The notes below the pieces were generated by a model that saw only the letters and a program-made list of their open reading frames with translations, was not told the DNA's origin and ran no database searches. This document shows, in pieces, positions 10,062 to 20,977 of a stretch of 64,000 nt of DNA. The first letter of the stretch is position 1; every line of letters starts with the position of its first letter. The DNA lies in the NCBI GenBank assembly GCA_913062555.1, contig CAJXVU010000001.1, forward strand, positions 62,001 to 126,000. The letters are read 5' to 3'. The stretch comes from an uncultured Bacteroidota bacterium. GTDB lineage: Bacteria; Bacteroidota; Bacteroidia; Flavobacteriales; Flavobacteriaceae. The position numbers and the translations under genes were made by a program.

Positions 10062-11990
10062 TTATTTTTTTGTAGTTAAAAGCAGCACTCCTTTTTCTTT
10101 GAGTTCTAAAGTATTATCCCATAAAACTTCAGAATTAGAAACCACATTTCTAAGCGTTTTACCATTTAGTCCTACCTCTTCAAACCTACTAAGATCTAGA
10201 TTTAACGATTTTTCATTTTTATTTAAAATTAGAACAACTGTTTCATCTTCTATTATTCTAAATAATAGATACACCCCTTTTTGGGGAGCAAAATGAATAG
10301 TTTCTCCATTCGGAATAGCATTGCTGGATTTGCGATAATTAAGAATAGTTTTGACAAAAGATTGCATCTCTTTTTGCGCATTAGTTAGGCCTTCACCTGT
10401 AAAAGCATTAACAGTATCTCCATTCCAGCCTCCTGGAAAATCGGTGCGTATTAGCCCATGATCACCTGGTTTGTCAAAATCATCCATTAAAATTTCTGTG
10501 CCATAATATAGTTGTGGAATTCTAGGTAACGTTAAAACTGTAGCAACCGCCATTTTTGTATTCACAACATCACCTTTAAGTTGCGTGAAAATTCGACTCA
10601 TATCATGATTATCTGGAAAAACCATAATAGCTTCAGGGTTTTGATATGCAAAATCATTTGCAAGCCCCTCATAGATTTTAACCAATCCTTTATCCCATGC
10701 TTCTTCTTCGTTTAATGCTTGAGTAATATTGGATTGCATAGCAAAATCCATAGTAGATTTTAAATTAGACTTATAGCCATCTTTATTCGTATTGCCTTCT
10801 TGCCAATAAGCAATTAATAATGGGTTATAACTCCACTCTTCACCAACAATACTAAAATTAGGATATTCATTCATAATAGCTCCTGCCCAATCGCTCATAA
10901 ATTTTTTATCAGGATACGGATAAGTATCTTGTCTAATCCCTGATAATTGCCCGGTTTCAATCCACCAAATACTATTTTGAATAATATATTTAGCCATAAA
11001 TGGGTTGCGCTGGTTTAAATCTGGCATGGAATCGACAAACCAACCGTCTGTCATCCTCTTTTTATCAATTTTAGAGGCATAAATATCTTGATTAGTTGTT
11101 CTTCTATGGCTAGAATACTTAGTGCTTTCCCAAGTCCATTTTTCAATATTATCTTCGTAATTCTTTTGATAATTTACCCAATCACTAAAAGGTAAATCTT
11201 TCATCCACCAATGTTCTAAACCGCAATGATTAGCGACCTGATCCATTATCAATTTAAGTCCCTTTTCATTCGCTTTCATTGATAATTCTAAATAATCTTT
11301 AAGCGTACCAAATCGTGGATCTATGTTATAAAGGTCTGTAATGGCATAACCATGATATGATCCTTGATGCATGTCGTTTGTTAATAATGGACAAGACCAA
11401 ATGGCTGTAAAGCCCATGTCTTCAATATAATCTAAATGATTAGTAATACCTTTTATATCGCCTCCATGTCTTTTATACCCATGACTTCTATCAAGTTCTG
11501 ATTCATTTAAACCATTGACTATATCATTTTCTGGCTGGGCATTTGCGAATCGATCTGGCGTTATTAAATAAATAACATCACTACTATCAAAACCTTGGTA
11601 ACTTTCCGATGTATGTTCGCGAGTTTTCAATTCATACGTATGCCGTTTTTCAGTACCATCTTCTGATTTAAAAACAATATCAAATTTCCCATGTTTTGTC
11701 TGTTCTGAAATTGTTAAATCTAAAAATAAATAATTCGGGCTTTTAGCTTTATGTGTTTTTTCAATTGTGACACCAGGATATGATAATGTTGCTATGGATG
11801 CACCAATATTATCTTCCTTAATTAGCAATTGTAAATTCGAGTCTTTAAACCCAATCCACCAATTTGGTGGCTCAACATGTTCTAAACTAGAATTAGAAAT
11901 AGGCACCACATTATCCAACTCAGTTTTTTCCTCCTTAGAATTGCAAGAAATTTGAGCAACAACACAAACTATTAGTATTAACTTTTTCAT
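10062..11990 (-). CDS. susA: GH13 neopullulanase/cyclomaltodextrinase-like lipoprotein (SusA-like)
   Basis: Lipobox (VAQISCNSK); N-terminal cyclomaltodextrinase-type domain; motifs DQVANHCG, GIRQDTYPYPD, VGEEW, FPDNHDMSR. Confidence 0.88.
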   Translation of the reverse strand: MKKLILIVCVVAQISCNSKEEKTELDNVVPISNSSLEHVEPPNWWIGFKDSNLQLLIKEDNIGASIATLSYPGVTIEKTHKAKSPNYLFLDLTISEQTKHGKFDIVFKSEDGTEKRHTYELKTREHTSESYQGFDSSDVIYLITPDRFANAQPENDIVNGLNESELDRSHGYKRHGGDIKGITNHLDYIEDMGFTAIWSCPLLTNDMHQGSYHGYAITDLYNIDPRFGTLKDYLELSMKANEKGLKLIMDQVANHCGLEHWWMKDLPFSDWVNYQKNYEDNIEKWTWESTKYSSHRRTTNQDIYASKIDKKRMTDGWFVDSMPDLNQRNPFMAKYIIQNSIWWIETGQLSGIRQDTYPYPDKKFMSDWAGAIMNEYPNFSIVGEEWSYNPLLIAYWQEGNTNKDGYKSNLKSTMDFAMQSNITQALNEEEAWDKGLVKIYEGLANDFAYQNPEAIMVFPDNHDMSRIFTQLKGDVVNTKMAVATVLTLPRIPQLYYGTEILMDDFDKPGDHGLIRTDFPGGWNGDTVNAFTGEGLTNAQKEMQSFVKTILNYRKSSNAIPNGETIHFAPQKGVYLLFRIIEDETVVLILNKNEKSLNLDLSRFEEVGLNGKTLRNVVSNSEVLWDNTLELKEKGVLLLTTKK

Positions 11991-12034
11991 TTTCTATTTT
12001 GTTTCTTTAGTTCAGACTTTTATTCGTTAATAAA

Positions 12035-14338
12035 TCAAATTTTAACCGTATTATTTGGAGAAATTTGAATTAATTTATCCTTTACTAAAATCTGTAAATC
12101 AGATTTTCCTTCCAATTCAAAGTTTGTTTCATTCTGACTCACGAGAACTTTTAGTATTTGATTTCTAAAATTAACCTTAAAGGAATAGGCATCCCATTGC
12201 TCAGGTATTTTTGGATCAAATGATAAGGTATTATTTTTTACTCTCATGCCTCCAAAACCTTCAACAATACTCATCCAAGTTCCTGCCATTGATGTAATAT
12301 GTAAGCCTTCATGTACCTCGTTATTATAATCGTCCAAATCTAATCGAGAAGTCCTCAAATAAAATTGATATGCCTGATCCATTCTATCTAATTTCGCCGC
12401 TTGAATGCTATGTACACAAGGTGACAACGAGCTTTCATGCACGGTATAAGGTTCATAAAAATCAAAATGACGTTCTAATTCATCGCTACCAAAATGATCT
12501 TCAAAAAAGTAGAAGCCCTGTAAAACATCTGCTTGTTTAATATATGGTGATCTCAAAATTCGGTCCCAAGACCATTTCTGATTTATAGGTCGTTGTGCCT
12601 TTTCCAGATCTGCAACTGTAATTAATTCCTTATCTAAAAATCCATCCTGCTGTAAGTAAACCCGATGCTTTTCGGAATATGGGAAATACATATTATTTGC
12701 AACGGCTTTCCAGTTTTCAATTTCGGGATTAAAAAGTTTTGTCTTATTTATGATTCGATCATAATCAGCATTATATTCTGCTTTTACTTTATCAATAGCT
12801 TCTATTGCAAAATTAATACACCATTGGGCTAAATAATTAGTATACCAATTATTATTCACGTTATTTTCGTACTCATTAGGCCCTGTAACTCCAAGAATTA
12901 CATAGCCATTTTGGCTTTCAGAAAAAGTTGCTCGTTGATGCCAAAAGCGTGCGATGGCAATTAATACTTCTAATCCTTTTTCTGGAATATAACTGTAATC
13001 TCCTGTAAATCTGTAATAGTTGAAAATCGCAAAAGCGATAGCCCCATTTCTATGAATTTCTTCAAATGTAATTTCCCATTCATTATGACATTCTTCGCCA
13101 TTCATGGTTACCATAGGAAACAAAGCTGCTCCGTTTGAAAACCCAAGTTTTTCGGCATTTTCAATAGCTTTATCTAAATGTTGATAGCGGTATTCTAATA
13201 GTTTCCGAGCGACTTTTTGGTTTTTTGTTGCCATATAGAAAGGAATACAATAGGCTTCGGTATCCCAATAAGTACTTCCTCCATATTTCTCTCCTGTAAA
13301 TCCTTTAGGCCCAATATTTAATCGTGCATCAGTTCCTAAATAAGTTTGATTTAATTGAAAAATATTAAACCGAATCCCTTGCTGTGCTTTGACATCTCCT
13401 TTAATAGTGATGTCTGCCATGTCCCAGATTTCTGCCCAAGCTTGTTTTTGACATTCTAACAGTGAATTAAACCCAATTTCAACAGCATTATGCAATGTAC
13501 TTTGGGCTTCTAAAATCAATTCGCTTTTATCATGATTTCTATCAACCGTATAACCTCCAAATTTTTGAATTGTAAACGTTTGACCTTTTGGAACATTCAT
13601 AAAATACTTGAAACTTATTTTACTTTCCGTTTTCAGAGCTTCGAACGGCAAATTAAGCTGCTTATCGTTTAAATAACACCGTGATTGCATGAAGGTACAC
13701 GTATGAAAATTTGTTTTCATAGTATGCGCCTCAATATATGCTCTATCTTGGTCTCTACTAATACTAGTTATATTCCAAAAAGCATCATCCCAATTGCTAT
13801 CTTCGTTAGTAATTCCTGCATCCAAATAAGGTTCAAAACTAATTTTAGCAGCTCCATTTATAGGTGTTATTGAATATTTAATTGCGCCAAGCTCATCGAT
13901 ATCTAAACTCAAAAAACGCTTAGTTTCAATCTTTATTTCTGTATTATTTTGTAGTGTTGCCTCAAAACTTCTGGACAACCAACCTTCTTGCATATTTAAT
14001 TCCCGTCTATAATTTTTTACGGTACACTTAAATAAATCTAGGGCTTCGCCATTAATATTTACATTAATTCCAATCCAATTTGGAGCATTTAATACTTTTG
14101 CAAAATATTGAGGGTACCCATTTTTCCACCATCCCACTCTAGTTTTGTCTGGGTAGTAAACCCCAGCAATATAACTACCTTGAAATGTAGGGCCAGAATA
14201 GTGCTCTTCAAAATTAGCACGCTGTCCCATTGCTCCATTTCCTATACTAAACAGACTTTCTGAAGCCTTAACATTTTTAGTGTCAAACCCCTCTTCTATT
14301 ATGGACCAATTATCTGGTTTTATATAATCTTGATTCAT
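12035..14338 (-). CDS. GH65 family phosphorylase (maltose phosphorylase-like); likely start at internal ATG (MNQDYIKPDN)
   Basis: GH65 signatures: GYTVDRNHDKSE, KGFTGEKYGGSTYWDTEAYCIPFY, GVTGPNEYENNVNNNWYTN. Adjacent to beta-phosphoglucomutase. Confidence 0.92.
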   Translation of the reverse strand: MNQDYIKPDNWSIIEEGFDTKNVKASESLFSIGNGAMGQRANFEEHYSGPTFQGSYIAGVYYPDKTRVGWWKNGYPQYFAKVLNAPNWIGINVNINGEALDLFKCTVKNYRRELNMQEGWLSRSFEATLQNNTEIKIETKRFLSLDIDELGAIKYSITPINGAAKISFEPYLDAGITNEDSNWDDAFWNITSISRDQDRAYIEAHTMKTNFHTCTFMQSRCYLNDKQLNLPFEALKTESKISFKYFMNVPKGQTFTIQKFGGYTVDRNHDKSELILEAQSTLHNAVEIGFNSLLECQKQAWAEIWDMADITIKGDVKAQQGIRFNIFQLNQTYLGTDARLNIGPKGFTGEKYGGSTYWDTEAYCIPFYMATKNQKVARKLLEYRYQHLDKAIENAEKLGFSNGAALFPMVTMNGEECHNEWEITFEEIHRNGAIAFAIFNYYRFTGDYSYIPEKGLEVLIAIARFWHQRATFSESQNGYVILGVTGPNEYENNVNNNWYTNYLAQWCINFAIEAIDKVKAEYNADYDRIINKTKLFNPEIENWKAVANNMYFPYSEKHRVYLQQDGFLDKELITVADLEKAQRPINQKWSWDRILRSPYIKQADVLQGFYFFEDHFGSDELERHFDFYEPYTVHESSLSPCVHSIQAAKLDRMDQAYQFYLRTSRLDLDDYNNEVHEGLHITSMAGTWMSIVEGFGGMRVKNNTLSFDPKIPEQWDAYSFKVNFRNQILKVLVSQNETNFELEGKSDLQILVKDKLIQISPNNTVKI

Positions 14339-14477
14339 ATTTCTTTTCTTAGATAAAAAAACGAGACAAAAGCTGTAATTCACACACTCTTTTATGACTT
14401 CCGTTTTTTTATTTTAATGCTACGTTTCATCATACGCTGTGTAGCACATTATATTATATACTGTAAACTAATACTGT

Positions 14478-15134
14478 TTACTTTTTAATTAAATTTTCTA
14501 TAAAATCTATTGAAACCTCGGTAAAATCTTTGAACACCCATCTTGCTTCACTCAAAATGGTTTCATCACCAATACCAATACTAATCATGTTGGCCAAATT
14601 GGCTGCTTGAACACCAGCTAGAGAATCCTCAAAAACAATACAATCAACAGGGTTAATCCCTATTTGATCTGCAGCTTTTAAAAACACTTCTGGATCTGGC
14701 TTTGCTTTTGTAACATCATTACCATCAACGATGTCATCAAACTTTTTTAGCAAATTCACTTTTGCCAAAATCTCTCTGGCATTTTTACTCGCTGAACCTA
14801 AAGCTATAGGTTGTTGTTGGCCTATTAAATAATTTAATATTTTCACAACATCTGGAAGTATTTCATTCTCTCCCATATTTGTGATATAGTTCAAATAATC
14901 TATATTTTTTCGCTCCATTAATTGTGTAAACTCTTTTTCAGACAGGGTTTTATTTCCCCATGCCAAAATTTTTTCTAAAGATTGTTTTCTACTAACGCCC
15001 TTAAGTTGTTCATTTTGAGTTTCGGAAAAATCAATGCCAATACTATTGGCTAATTTTTTCCATGCTAAAAAATGATACTTAGCGGTATCTACAATGACAC
15101 CATCTAAATCAAAAATAAATCCTTTCCTTTTCAT
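14478..15134 (-). CDS. pgmB: Beta-phosphoglucomutase (HAD superfamily)
   Basis: FDLDGVIVDTAKYHFLAWKKLA, LGSASKNA, KPDPEVFL and VFEDSLAGVQAA motifs. Confidence 0.94.
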   Translation of the reverse strand: MKRKGFIFDLDGVIVDTAKYHFLAWKKLANSIGIDFSETQNEQLKGVSRKQSLEKILAWGNKTLSEKEFTQLMERKNIDYLNYITNMGENEILPDVVKILNYLIGQQQPIALGSASKNAREILAKVNLLKKFDDIVDGNDVTKAKPDPEVFLKAADQIGINPVDCIVFEDSLAGVQAANLANMISIGIGDETILSEARWVFKDFTEVSIDFIENLIKK

Positions 15135-16510
15135 TAGTTTACTTCTACTTGATACGTAATTGCGTTTTTGTTTGTTATTAATAAATTACAAAACCCTGCA
15201 ATGATTAAACTTAAGCCTGCAACAGTCATTGCATGTATGGTCTCCTCTCCAAATAATCCTGATACGAAATTAATTCCACCTAAAGCGGCAATAATTTGAG
15301 GGATAACAATAAACATGTTAAAGATTCCCATGATTACTCCCATTTTATTTGGATCTACAGAACTGGATAACATAGCATATGGCATCGATAAGATGCTCCC
15401 CCACGCAAAACCAATAAGTATAAATGATAATGACAAATACTCCGGTGAAGGGATAAATTTCATCATCAAAAATCCAATTCCTCCCAATATTAAGGATGCC
15501 ATGTGCACGTACTTTCTATTTATTCGTTTTCTTGAAGTATAGAGCACAAGTATTAATGCAAAAACCATAGAAGACAATCCATAAATCCCCATATAAGAGC
15601 CTACTAAATTCGATGATTTCTGAAAGGCTGTATTGGCTGTATTGAATGCTTCTAATTGTACAGCATTTGTCATATCGAAAGCAGATTCAATAGGGGCAGG
15701 TGTATGAAACACATGTTCGGTAAGTGCAGGATTTGCTAAACTCCACATGGTAAAAAACGCAAACCAACTAAAAAATTGAACGAGACCCAATTTTTTCATA
15801 GTTAGCGGCATACTTCCAATATTATTTAGGATATCTGGAATGAATTGATTCTTTTTAGATTTTTCTTTTTCAAAAGCCTCCATATCCTCGGGAGGGTATT
15901 CTGAAGTTGTAAAAACCGTATATAAAATGCTCAATAAAAACACAAAAGCACCAATTGCAAAAGCCACTTTAACCGACATTGGAATAACTCCTATTGCCGC
16001 AGAATCACTAATTCCTAATTTTGAAACCATCCATGGCAAATTACTTGCCACCCAGGTACCAATACCAATAATTAACGTTTGAACTACAAATCCGTAAGAC
16101 CGTTGTGAATCTGGAAGCTTATCTGCCACCAGGGCTCTAAAAGGCTCCATCGAAATATTTATGGAAGCATCTAGAATCCATAAAAACCCAGCTGCCACCC
16201 ATAGTGCGGGAGAATGTGGTACAAAAAATAGAGCTATGGAACTTAATACAGCACCAATTAAAAAATATGGTCTACGACGCCCCCACTTAGGACTCCAGGT
16301 ACGATCACTGAGATAACCAATTATGGGCTGAACCAATAATCCTGTTAAAGGCGCAGCAATCCAAAGAATTGGAATATCATCTATCTCAGCACCTAGTGTT
16401 TGAAAAATTCGAGACATAAAGCCTCCTTGTAAGGCAAAACCAAATTGAATCCCCAAGAAACCGAAACTCATGTTCCAAATTTCCCAGAAATTTAGGGTAC
16501 GCTTTTTCAT
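15134..16510 (-). CDS. MFS sugar transporter (maltose/maltodextrin, SLC45-like)
   Basis: 12-TM-like hydrophobic pattern; QPIIGYLSDRTWSPKWGRRRPYFLIGA motif; within the phosphorolytic maltose operon. Confidence 0.9.
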   Translation of the reverse strand: MKKRTLNFWEIWNMSFGFLGIQFGFALQGGFMSRIFQTLGAEIDDIPILWIAAPLTGLLVQPIIGYLSDRTWSPKWGRRRPYFLIGAVLSSIALFFVPHSPALWVAAGFLWILDASINISMEPFRALVADKLPDSQRSYGFVVQTLIIGIGTWVASNLPWMVSKLGISDSAAIGVIPMSVKVAFAIGAFVFLLSILYTVFTTSEYPPEDMEAFEKEKSKKNQFIPDILNNIGSMPLTMKKLGLVQFFSWFAFFTMWSLANPALTEHVFHTPAPIESAFDMTNAVQLEAFNTANTAFQKSSNLVGSYMGIYGLSSMVFALILVLYTSRKRINRKYVHMASLILGGIGFLMMKFIPSPEYLSLSFILIGFAWGSILSMPYAMLSSSVDPNKMGVIMGIFNMFIVIPQIIAALGGINFVSGLFGEETIHAMTVAGLSLIIAGFCNLLITNKNAITYQVEVN

Positions 16511-16534
16511 CTATAGTACTTTAAATTATTACTA

Positions 16535-16558
16535 TTGATAAGCGAAATTACTTATCAA
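16535..16558. promoter_or_regulatory. Inverted repeat upstream of the MFS-pgmB-GH65 operon
   Basis: TTGATAAG-CGAAATTA-CTTATCAA, perfect 8-bp arms, 25 nt upstream of the MFS start codon. Confidence 0.4.
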
Positions 16559-16638
16559 AACTTAGGTGAGAAGTGAAAATATAAGTTTTGATTTGGGTGT
16601 AAATATATAAAAGTTTTTAAATATTCCAGTAAAAAATA

Positions 16639-17691
16639 TTATTTTGTAGAATCTCGCTCTATCAATTCAGTATCTACAATCAAGGTTTGATAGTGCTCTA
16701 CTTCATCTTCGTCTTCACTCTCATTTTCAAGCCTTTCAATTAATAATTCGGCCGCTTTTTCACCCATTATTTGAGCATGTTGACTCACTGTCGTTAAGGT
16801 TGGTGTAGCGTGTTTTGAGAGCACTCCATCAGAAAAACCAATAACTTGAACATCATCAGGAACAGTCAATCCTAGAGCTCTCGCAGCCTTCATTGCAGTG
16901 ACAGCATACAATTCATTAACAGCAAACACCGCATCAATTTTTGGATTACTTTTAAACAATAACTCTACTTCTTCTTCTAAAACCTCTAAATGATCTTCAG
17001 ATAACAAATCGTCATCAACTTTCAATATTAAATTCGCCTTTGGACTCATTCCAAATGCTTCCAATGCGTTCAAATATCCCTGTGTTCTTAATCGTCCAAC
17101 AGTAACATAATCCTTAGTTGTTATCAGCGCAATATTTTTGCATCCATTGGAAATTAATTTATCTACCGCTATTTTTGATCCTTTCAAATCATCAACAATT
17201 ACCTTATCACAATTAATCTCGTTAACCACCCTGTCAAACATTACAATTGGCATTCCTTGATTAATAGTTTCTTTAAAATGATGATAATCCTGTTGTTGCA
17301 AAGTCTCTCGAGATGTGGACAGGATGAATCCATCAATGCTCCCTGTGGCCAACATTTCCATATTAATAACCTCTTTATCAAAAGATTCGTTAGACAAACC
17401 AACAATAACATTGTAGCCCTTTTTATTAGCCACAAGTTCAATACCTCGAATTACTTTCGAAAAAAAGTAATGTACAATTTCAGGTATAATAATTCCGATA
17501 GTTTTGGTTTTTCTATTCTTTAAACTTAGTGCAATATTATTCGGGCGATAATTATATAGCTTAGCAAATGCCTGTATTTTTTGAGTCGTATCTTCACTAA
17601 TTTCGATACTATTACGAAGCGCTTTTGAAACTGTAGAAATAGAAACATCTAATTCTCTGGCTATTTGTTTTAGGGTGATTTTTCTTTTCAC
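16639..17691 (-). CDS. LacI-family transcriptional regulator
   Basis: N-terminal HTH KITLKQIARELDVSISTVSKALRNS and periplasmic-binding-protein-like ligand domain. Confidence 0.95.
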   Translation of the reverse strand: MKRKITLKQIARELDVSISTVSKALRNSIEISEDTTQKIQAFAKLYNYRPNNIALSLKNRKTKTIGIIIPEIVHYFFSKVIRGIELVANKKGYNVIVGLSNESFDKEVINMEMLATGSIDGFILSTSRETLQQQDYHHFKETINQGMPIVMFDRVVNEINCDKVIVDDLKGSKIAVDKLISNGCKNIALITTKDYVTVGRLRTQGYLNALEAFGMSPKANLILKVDDDLLSEDHLEVLEEEVELLFKSNPKIDAVFAVNELYAVTAMKAARALGLTVPDDVQVIGFSDGVLSKHATPTLTTVSQHAQIMGEKAAELLIERLENESEDEDEVEHYQTLIVDTELIERDSTK

Positions 17692-17937
17692 ATCTAAATA
17701 ATTTATGGATGATGGTTCTTTGTAAAGTTAAAACTAAAATCACATATTGTCTAACATTATTTTTCCTGTCGATGAATAGCGATTTCAACGCACATTTATT
17801 CAAGTCTAATCACGAGAACATTTTTCCTGTAATTTAAAAGCTAAGTTGGTAAGAATTAGCATAATTAGCTTTTAAAGTCAAAAGAAAATTATGGTTTTTC
17901 TTACTAAAACCATCAATACGTTAAGAAGTTGTTAACA

Positions 17938-17951
17938 CGAAAACGTTTTCG
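17938..17951. promoter_or_regulatory. Candidate LacI-family operator upstream of susC
   Basis: Perfect palindrome CGAAAACGTTTTCG with the central CG typical of LacI-family sites, in the lacI/susC divergent intergenic region. Confidence 0.72.
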
Positions 17952-18062
17952 TTAGGAATAATGCAACGTCTCGGCATTTTTGAACGTTTTTTTTACATAG
18001 TTTTATACACGAGAAGTGGAAATATATACAAACTAATTAAGTAGTTAATTTAAACACATTGT

Positions 18063-20948
18063 ATGAAAACAATTTTAAATAGTTTACTATTTGTACTATT
18101 TTTTGTCCCCTTATTCTCATTTGGACAATCAACAGTTACAGGAACAGTAACAGAACAATCATCATCCTTACCAATTCCAGGTGTTAATGTCATTATAAAA
18201 GGCACAACCACAGGTACGGCAACAGATTTTGATGGTAATTATCAAATATCAGTTAATAACGGAGACATTTTAGTATTCTCATATGTAGGTTACAAATCTA
18301 TGGAGTTAACCTATTCTGGACAATCTCCATTAAATATACAACTGGAGCAAGATGCTGCTCAATTGGATGAAGTGGTATTAATTGGATATGGATCAACCAC
18401 TAAACAAGATGCTACAGGAGCCGTTGAAAAAGTTTCTATTGAAGAATTTAATCAAGGGGCCATTGTGTCTCCTGAACAATTATTAGCCGGAAAATCGGCC
18501 GGGGTTAGAATCACCTCTGGTGGTGGTGCTCCGGGTGAAGGCTCAGAAATTAGAATTCGTGGTGGTGCTTCATTATCTGCCAATAATTCTCCACTTATAG
18601 TTGTTGATGGGTTACCGTTAGATCAAAGAGGCGTTCAAGGCGTAAGAAGCCAATTAAATGCCATTAACCCAAATGACATTCAAGATTTTGTAATATTAAA
18701 GGATGCTTCAGCAACTGCTATTTACGGTTCTAGAGCCTCTAATGGTGTTATTTTAATCACTACTAAAAAAGGAAATACCAACACTGATTTTAAAGTTGAA
18801 TACGACTTAAAAGCATCTGTTGGCTCGGTTACTAAATATGTAGATGTATTAAATGCACACGAGTTTAGAGCAGTTTCTCAAGCCGATCCAGATTTTGATC
18901 CAGGTTTATGGGGAAACACAAGTACAAATTGGCAAAAACAAATTTATCAAAATGCCGAAGGTGCCATTCATAATTTAACGATAAGTAAAGGATACCAAAA
19001 CTTTAATTACCGTTTAAACTTTAATCATGTTTCTCAGAAAGGTGTATTAAAAACAGACTTGTATGAAAGAAATTCATTAAACCTTGCGTTGACACAACGT
19101 TTGCTAGATAACAACTTAAAGTTAACATTAACATCTAAAGGAATTTTTGATGACAATGCATTTGCTAATCAAGGCGCTATAGGCGCTGCTATTGCATTTG
19201 ACCCAACCCAACCGGTATACAACCCAGATGGGAGTTACTTTCAATATGTTGGTGAGACCTTAGCGCCTACTAATCCTGTTTTTGGACTTGAAACTAATAA
19301 TAATAGAGCGCGTAATAAACGAACAATTACCAATTTCAATATTGATTATAAATTGCCCTTCTTAGAAGGATTAAGGTTTAATTTAAACGCGGGAATTGAT
19401 TATTCTGAACTTAATGGAAAGCAATTCAATCCTGCAAGTCCTACGAACCCAAATAGTTTTGCGTACAAAAACTTTTATACAGGCTTAAATAGAAATTCAT
19501 TATTAGATTTTTATTTTAATTATAAAAAAGAAGTTGAATCGATTAATACTGTAGTCGATGTTATAGCTGGCCACTCGTATCAGGAATTTTATGTAAAATC
19601 AAATCGTAGTGAAACTGACAATGGTTCTCTGGTCGCTAGGCCTGTTAATATTGATAGAAATGCTTTAGAATCTTATTTTGCTAGAGCCAATTTTGATATT
19701 GAAGATAAATACTTAATCTCATTAAGCTATAGACGTGATGGATCATCGCGATTTAGTGAAGATAATAGATGGGGTAGTTTCCCTGGAGTTTCTGTGGGAT
19801 GGAAAGTGACTAATGAAGCCTTTATGGAAAATTCGTTCTTTTCAAATCTTAAGCTTAGAGCAGGTTGGGGTATTACAGGTCAACAAGAAATTGGACCTAA
19901 CTATGGATATTTAGGAATTTATACTCCTGGCCGTAGCGATGCTGCAGTACAATTTGGAAACGGATTTGTAAACACCTTGCGTCCTGAAGAATTTGACGAA
20001 AACCTTAAATGGGAAGAAACTACACAATACAATGTTGCTTTAGATTTCGGACTTTTTAATGACCGATTAACAGGAACAGTAGATGCTTATTATAGAGAGA
20101 CCGAAGATTTATTAGCTACGGTTCCTACCGCAGCCGGATCAAACCTCGCCGATTTACTAACAACAAATGTAGGATCCACAACAAGTAAAGGAATTGAAAT
20201 TGGATTAAATGGATCACTATTTGAGTCGGATGACTTTTCTTGGGATTTAGGATTCAATCTTACTTTTCAGGATGTGGAAATCACAAATCTATCTTTAGGA
20301 AATGATCCTAATTACTTTATTCCTCAAGGTGGAATCTCTGGGGGTGTTGGGAACAACATTCAACTGTGGAGAGAAGGTCTAGATCCTACAACATTTTTTG
20401 TATTCAGACAAGTATATGACACAAATGGAAAGCCAATTGAAGGGGCGTATGTTGATGTTAATGGCGACAATCAAATCACAGAAACAGACAGACAAGCTTA
20501 CAAAAAAGCAACACCTGATTTTTTTGCCGGACTAACAAGCAATTTAAAGTATAAAAATTTCGACTTCAACTTTACGTTCAGAGGGAGCTTCGGCAACTAT
20601 ATGTACAACAATGTAGCTTCAGATAGAGGTGTTGTTGAAACTGTAATAGATGCGCCAGGTAATTTTTATCCAAATGCACATTCAAATGTATTGGCTACTG
20701 GATTTGTTAATCAACAATTATTTTCAGATCACTACATTCAACGTGCAGACTTCATTAAACTTGATAATATCTCTATTGGGTATGTAATCCCAGGGGAGAA
20801 AGTCACTTTAAGAACCTCTTTAACAGCCACTAACGTATTTACGATCACGGATTATGACGGATTAGATCCTGAAATATCTAGAGGTATCGATAGTAATTTC
20901 TATCCGAGACCTAGAATGTATGTATTAGGCTTAAACTTCACATTTTAA
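18063..20948 (+). CDS. susC: SusC/RagA-family TonB-linked outer membrane receptor
   Basis: Carboxypeptidase-like domain (GTVTEQSSSLPIPGVNVIIKGTTTGTATDFDGNYQI), plug motif (LDEVVLIGYGSTTKQDATGAVEKV), C-terminal beta-barrel ending in F. Confidence 0.96.
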   Translation: MKTILNSLLFVLFFVPLFSFGQSTVTGTVTEQSSSLPIPGVNVIIKGTTTGTATDFDGNYQISVNNGDILVFSYVGYKSMELTYSGQSPLNIQLEQDAAQLDEVVLIGYGSTTKQDATGAVEKVSIEEFNQGAIVSPEQLLAGKSAGVRITSGGGAPGEGSEIRIRGGASLSANNSPLIVVDGLPLDQRGVQGVRSQLNAINPNDIQDFVILKDASATAIYGSRASNGVILITTKKGNTNTDFKVEYDLKASVGSVTKYVDVLNAHEFRAVSQADPDFDPGLWGNTSTNWQKQIYQNAEGAIHNLTISKGYQNFNYRLNFNHVSQKGVLKTDLYERNSLNLALTQRLLDNNLKLTLTSKGIFDDNAFANQGAIGAAIAFDPTQPVYNPDGSYFQYVGETLAPTNPVFGLETNNNRARNKRTITNFNIDYKLPFLEGLRFNLNAGIDYSELNGKQFNPASPTNPNSFAYKNFYTGLNRNSLLDFYFNYKKEVESINTVVDVIAGHSYQEFYVKSNRSETDNGSLVARPVNIDRNALESYFARANFDIEDKYLISLSYRRDGSSRFSEDNRWGSFPGVSVGWKVTNEAFMENSFFSNLKLRAGWGITGQQEIGPNYGYLGIYTPGRSDAAVQFGNGFVNTLRPEEFDENLKWEETTQYNVALDFGLFNDRLTGTVDAYYRETEDLLATVPTAAGSNLADLLTTNVGSTTSKGIEIGLNGSLFESDDFSWDLGFNLTFQDVEITNLSLGNDPNYFIPQGGISGGVGNNIQLWREGLDPTTFFVFRQVYDTNGKPIEGAYVDVNGDNQITETDRQAYKKATPDFFAGLTSNLKYKNFDFNFTFRGSFGNYMYNNVASDRGVVETVIDAPGNFYPNAHSNVLATGFVNQQLFSDHYIQRADFIKLDNISIGYVIPGEKVTLRTSLTATNVFTITDYDGLDPEISRGIDSNFYPRPRMYVLGLNFTF

Positions 20949-20977
20949 TGATGACGAAAATTATAAAAATCAAAGCA

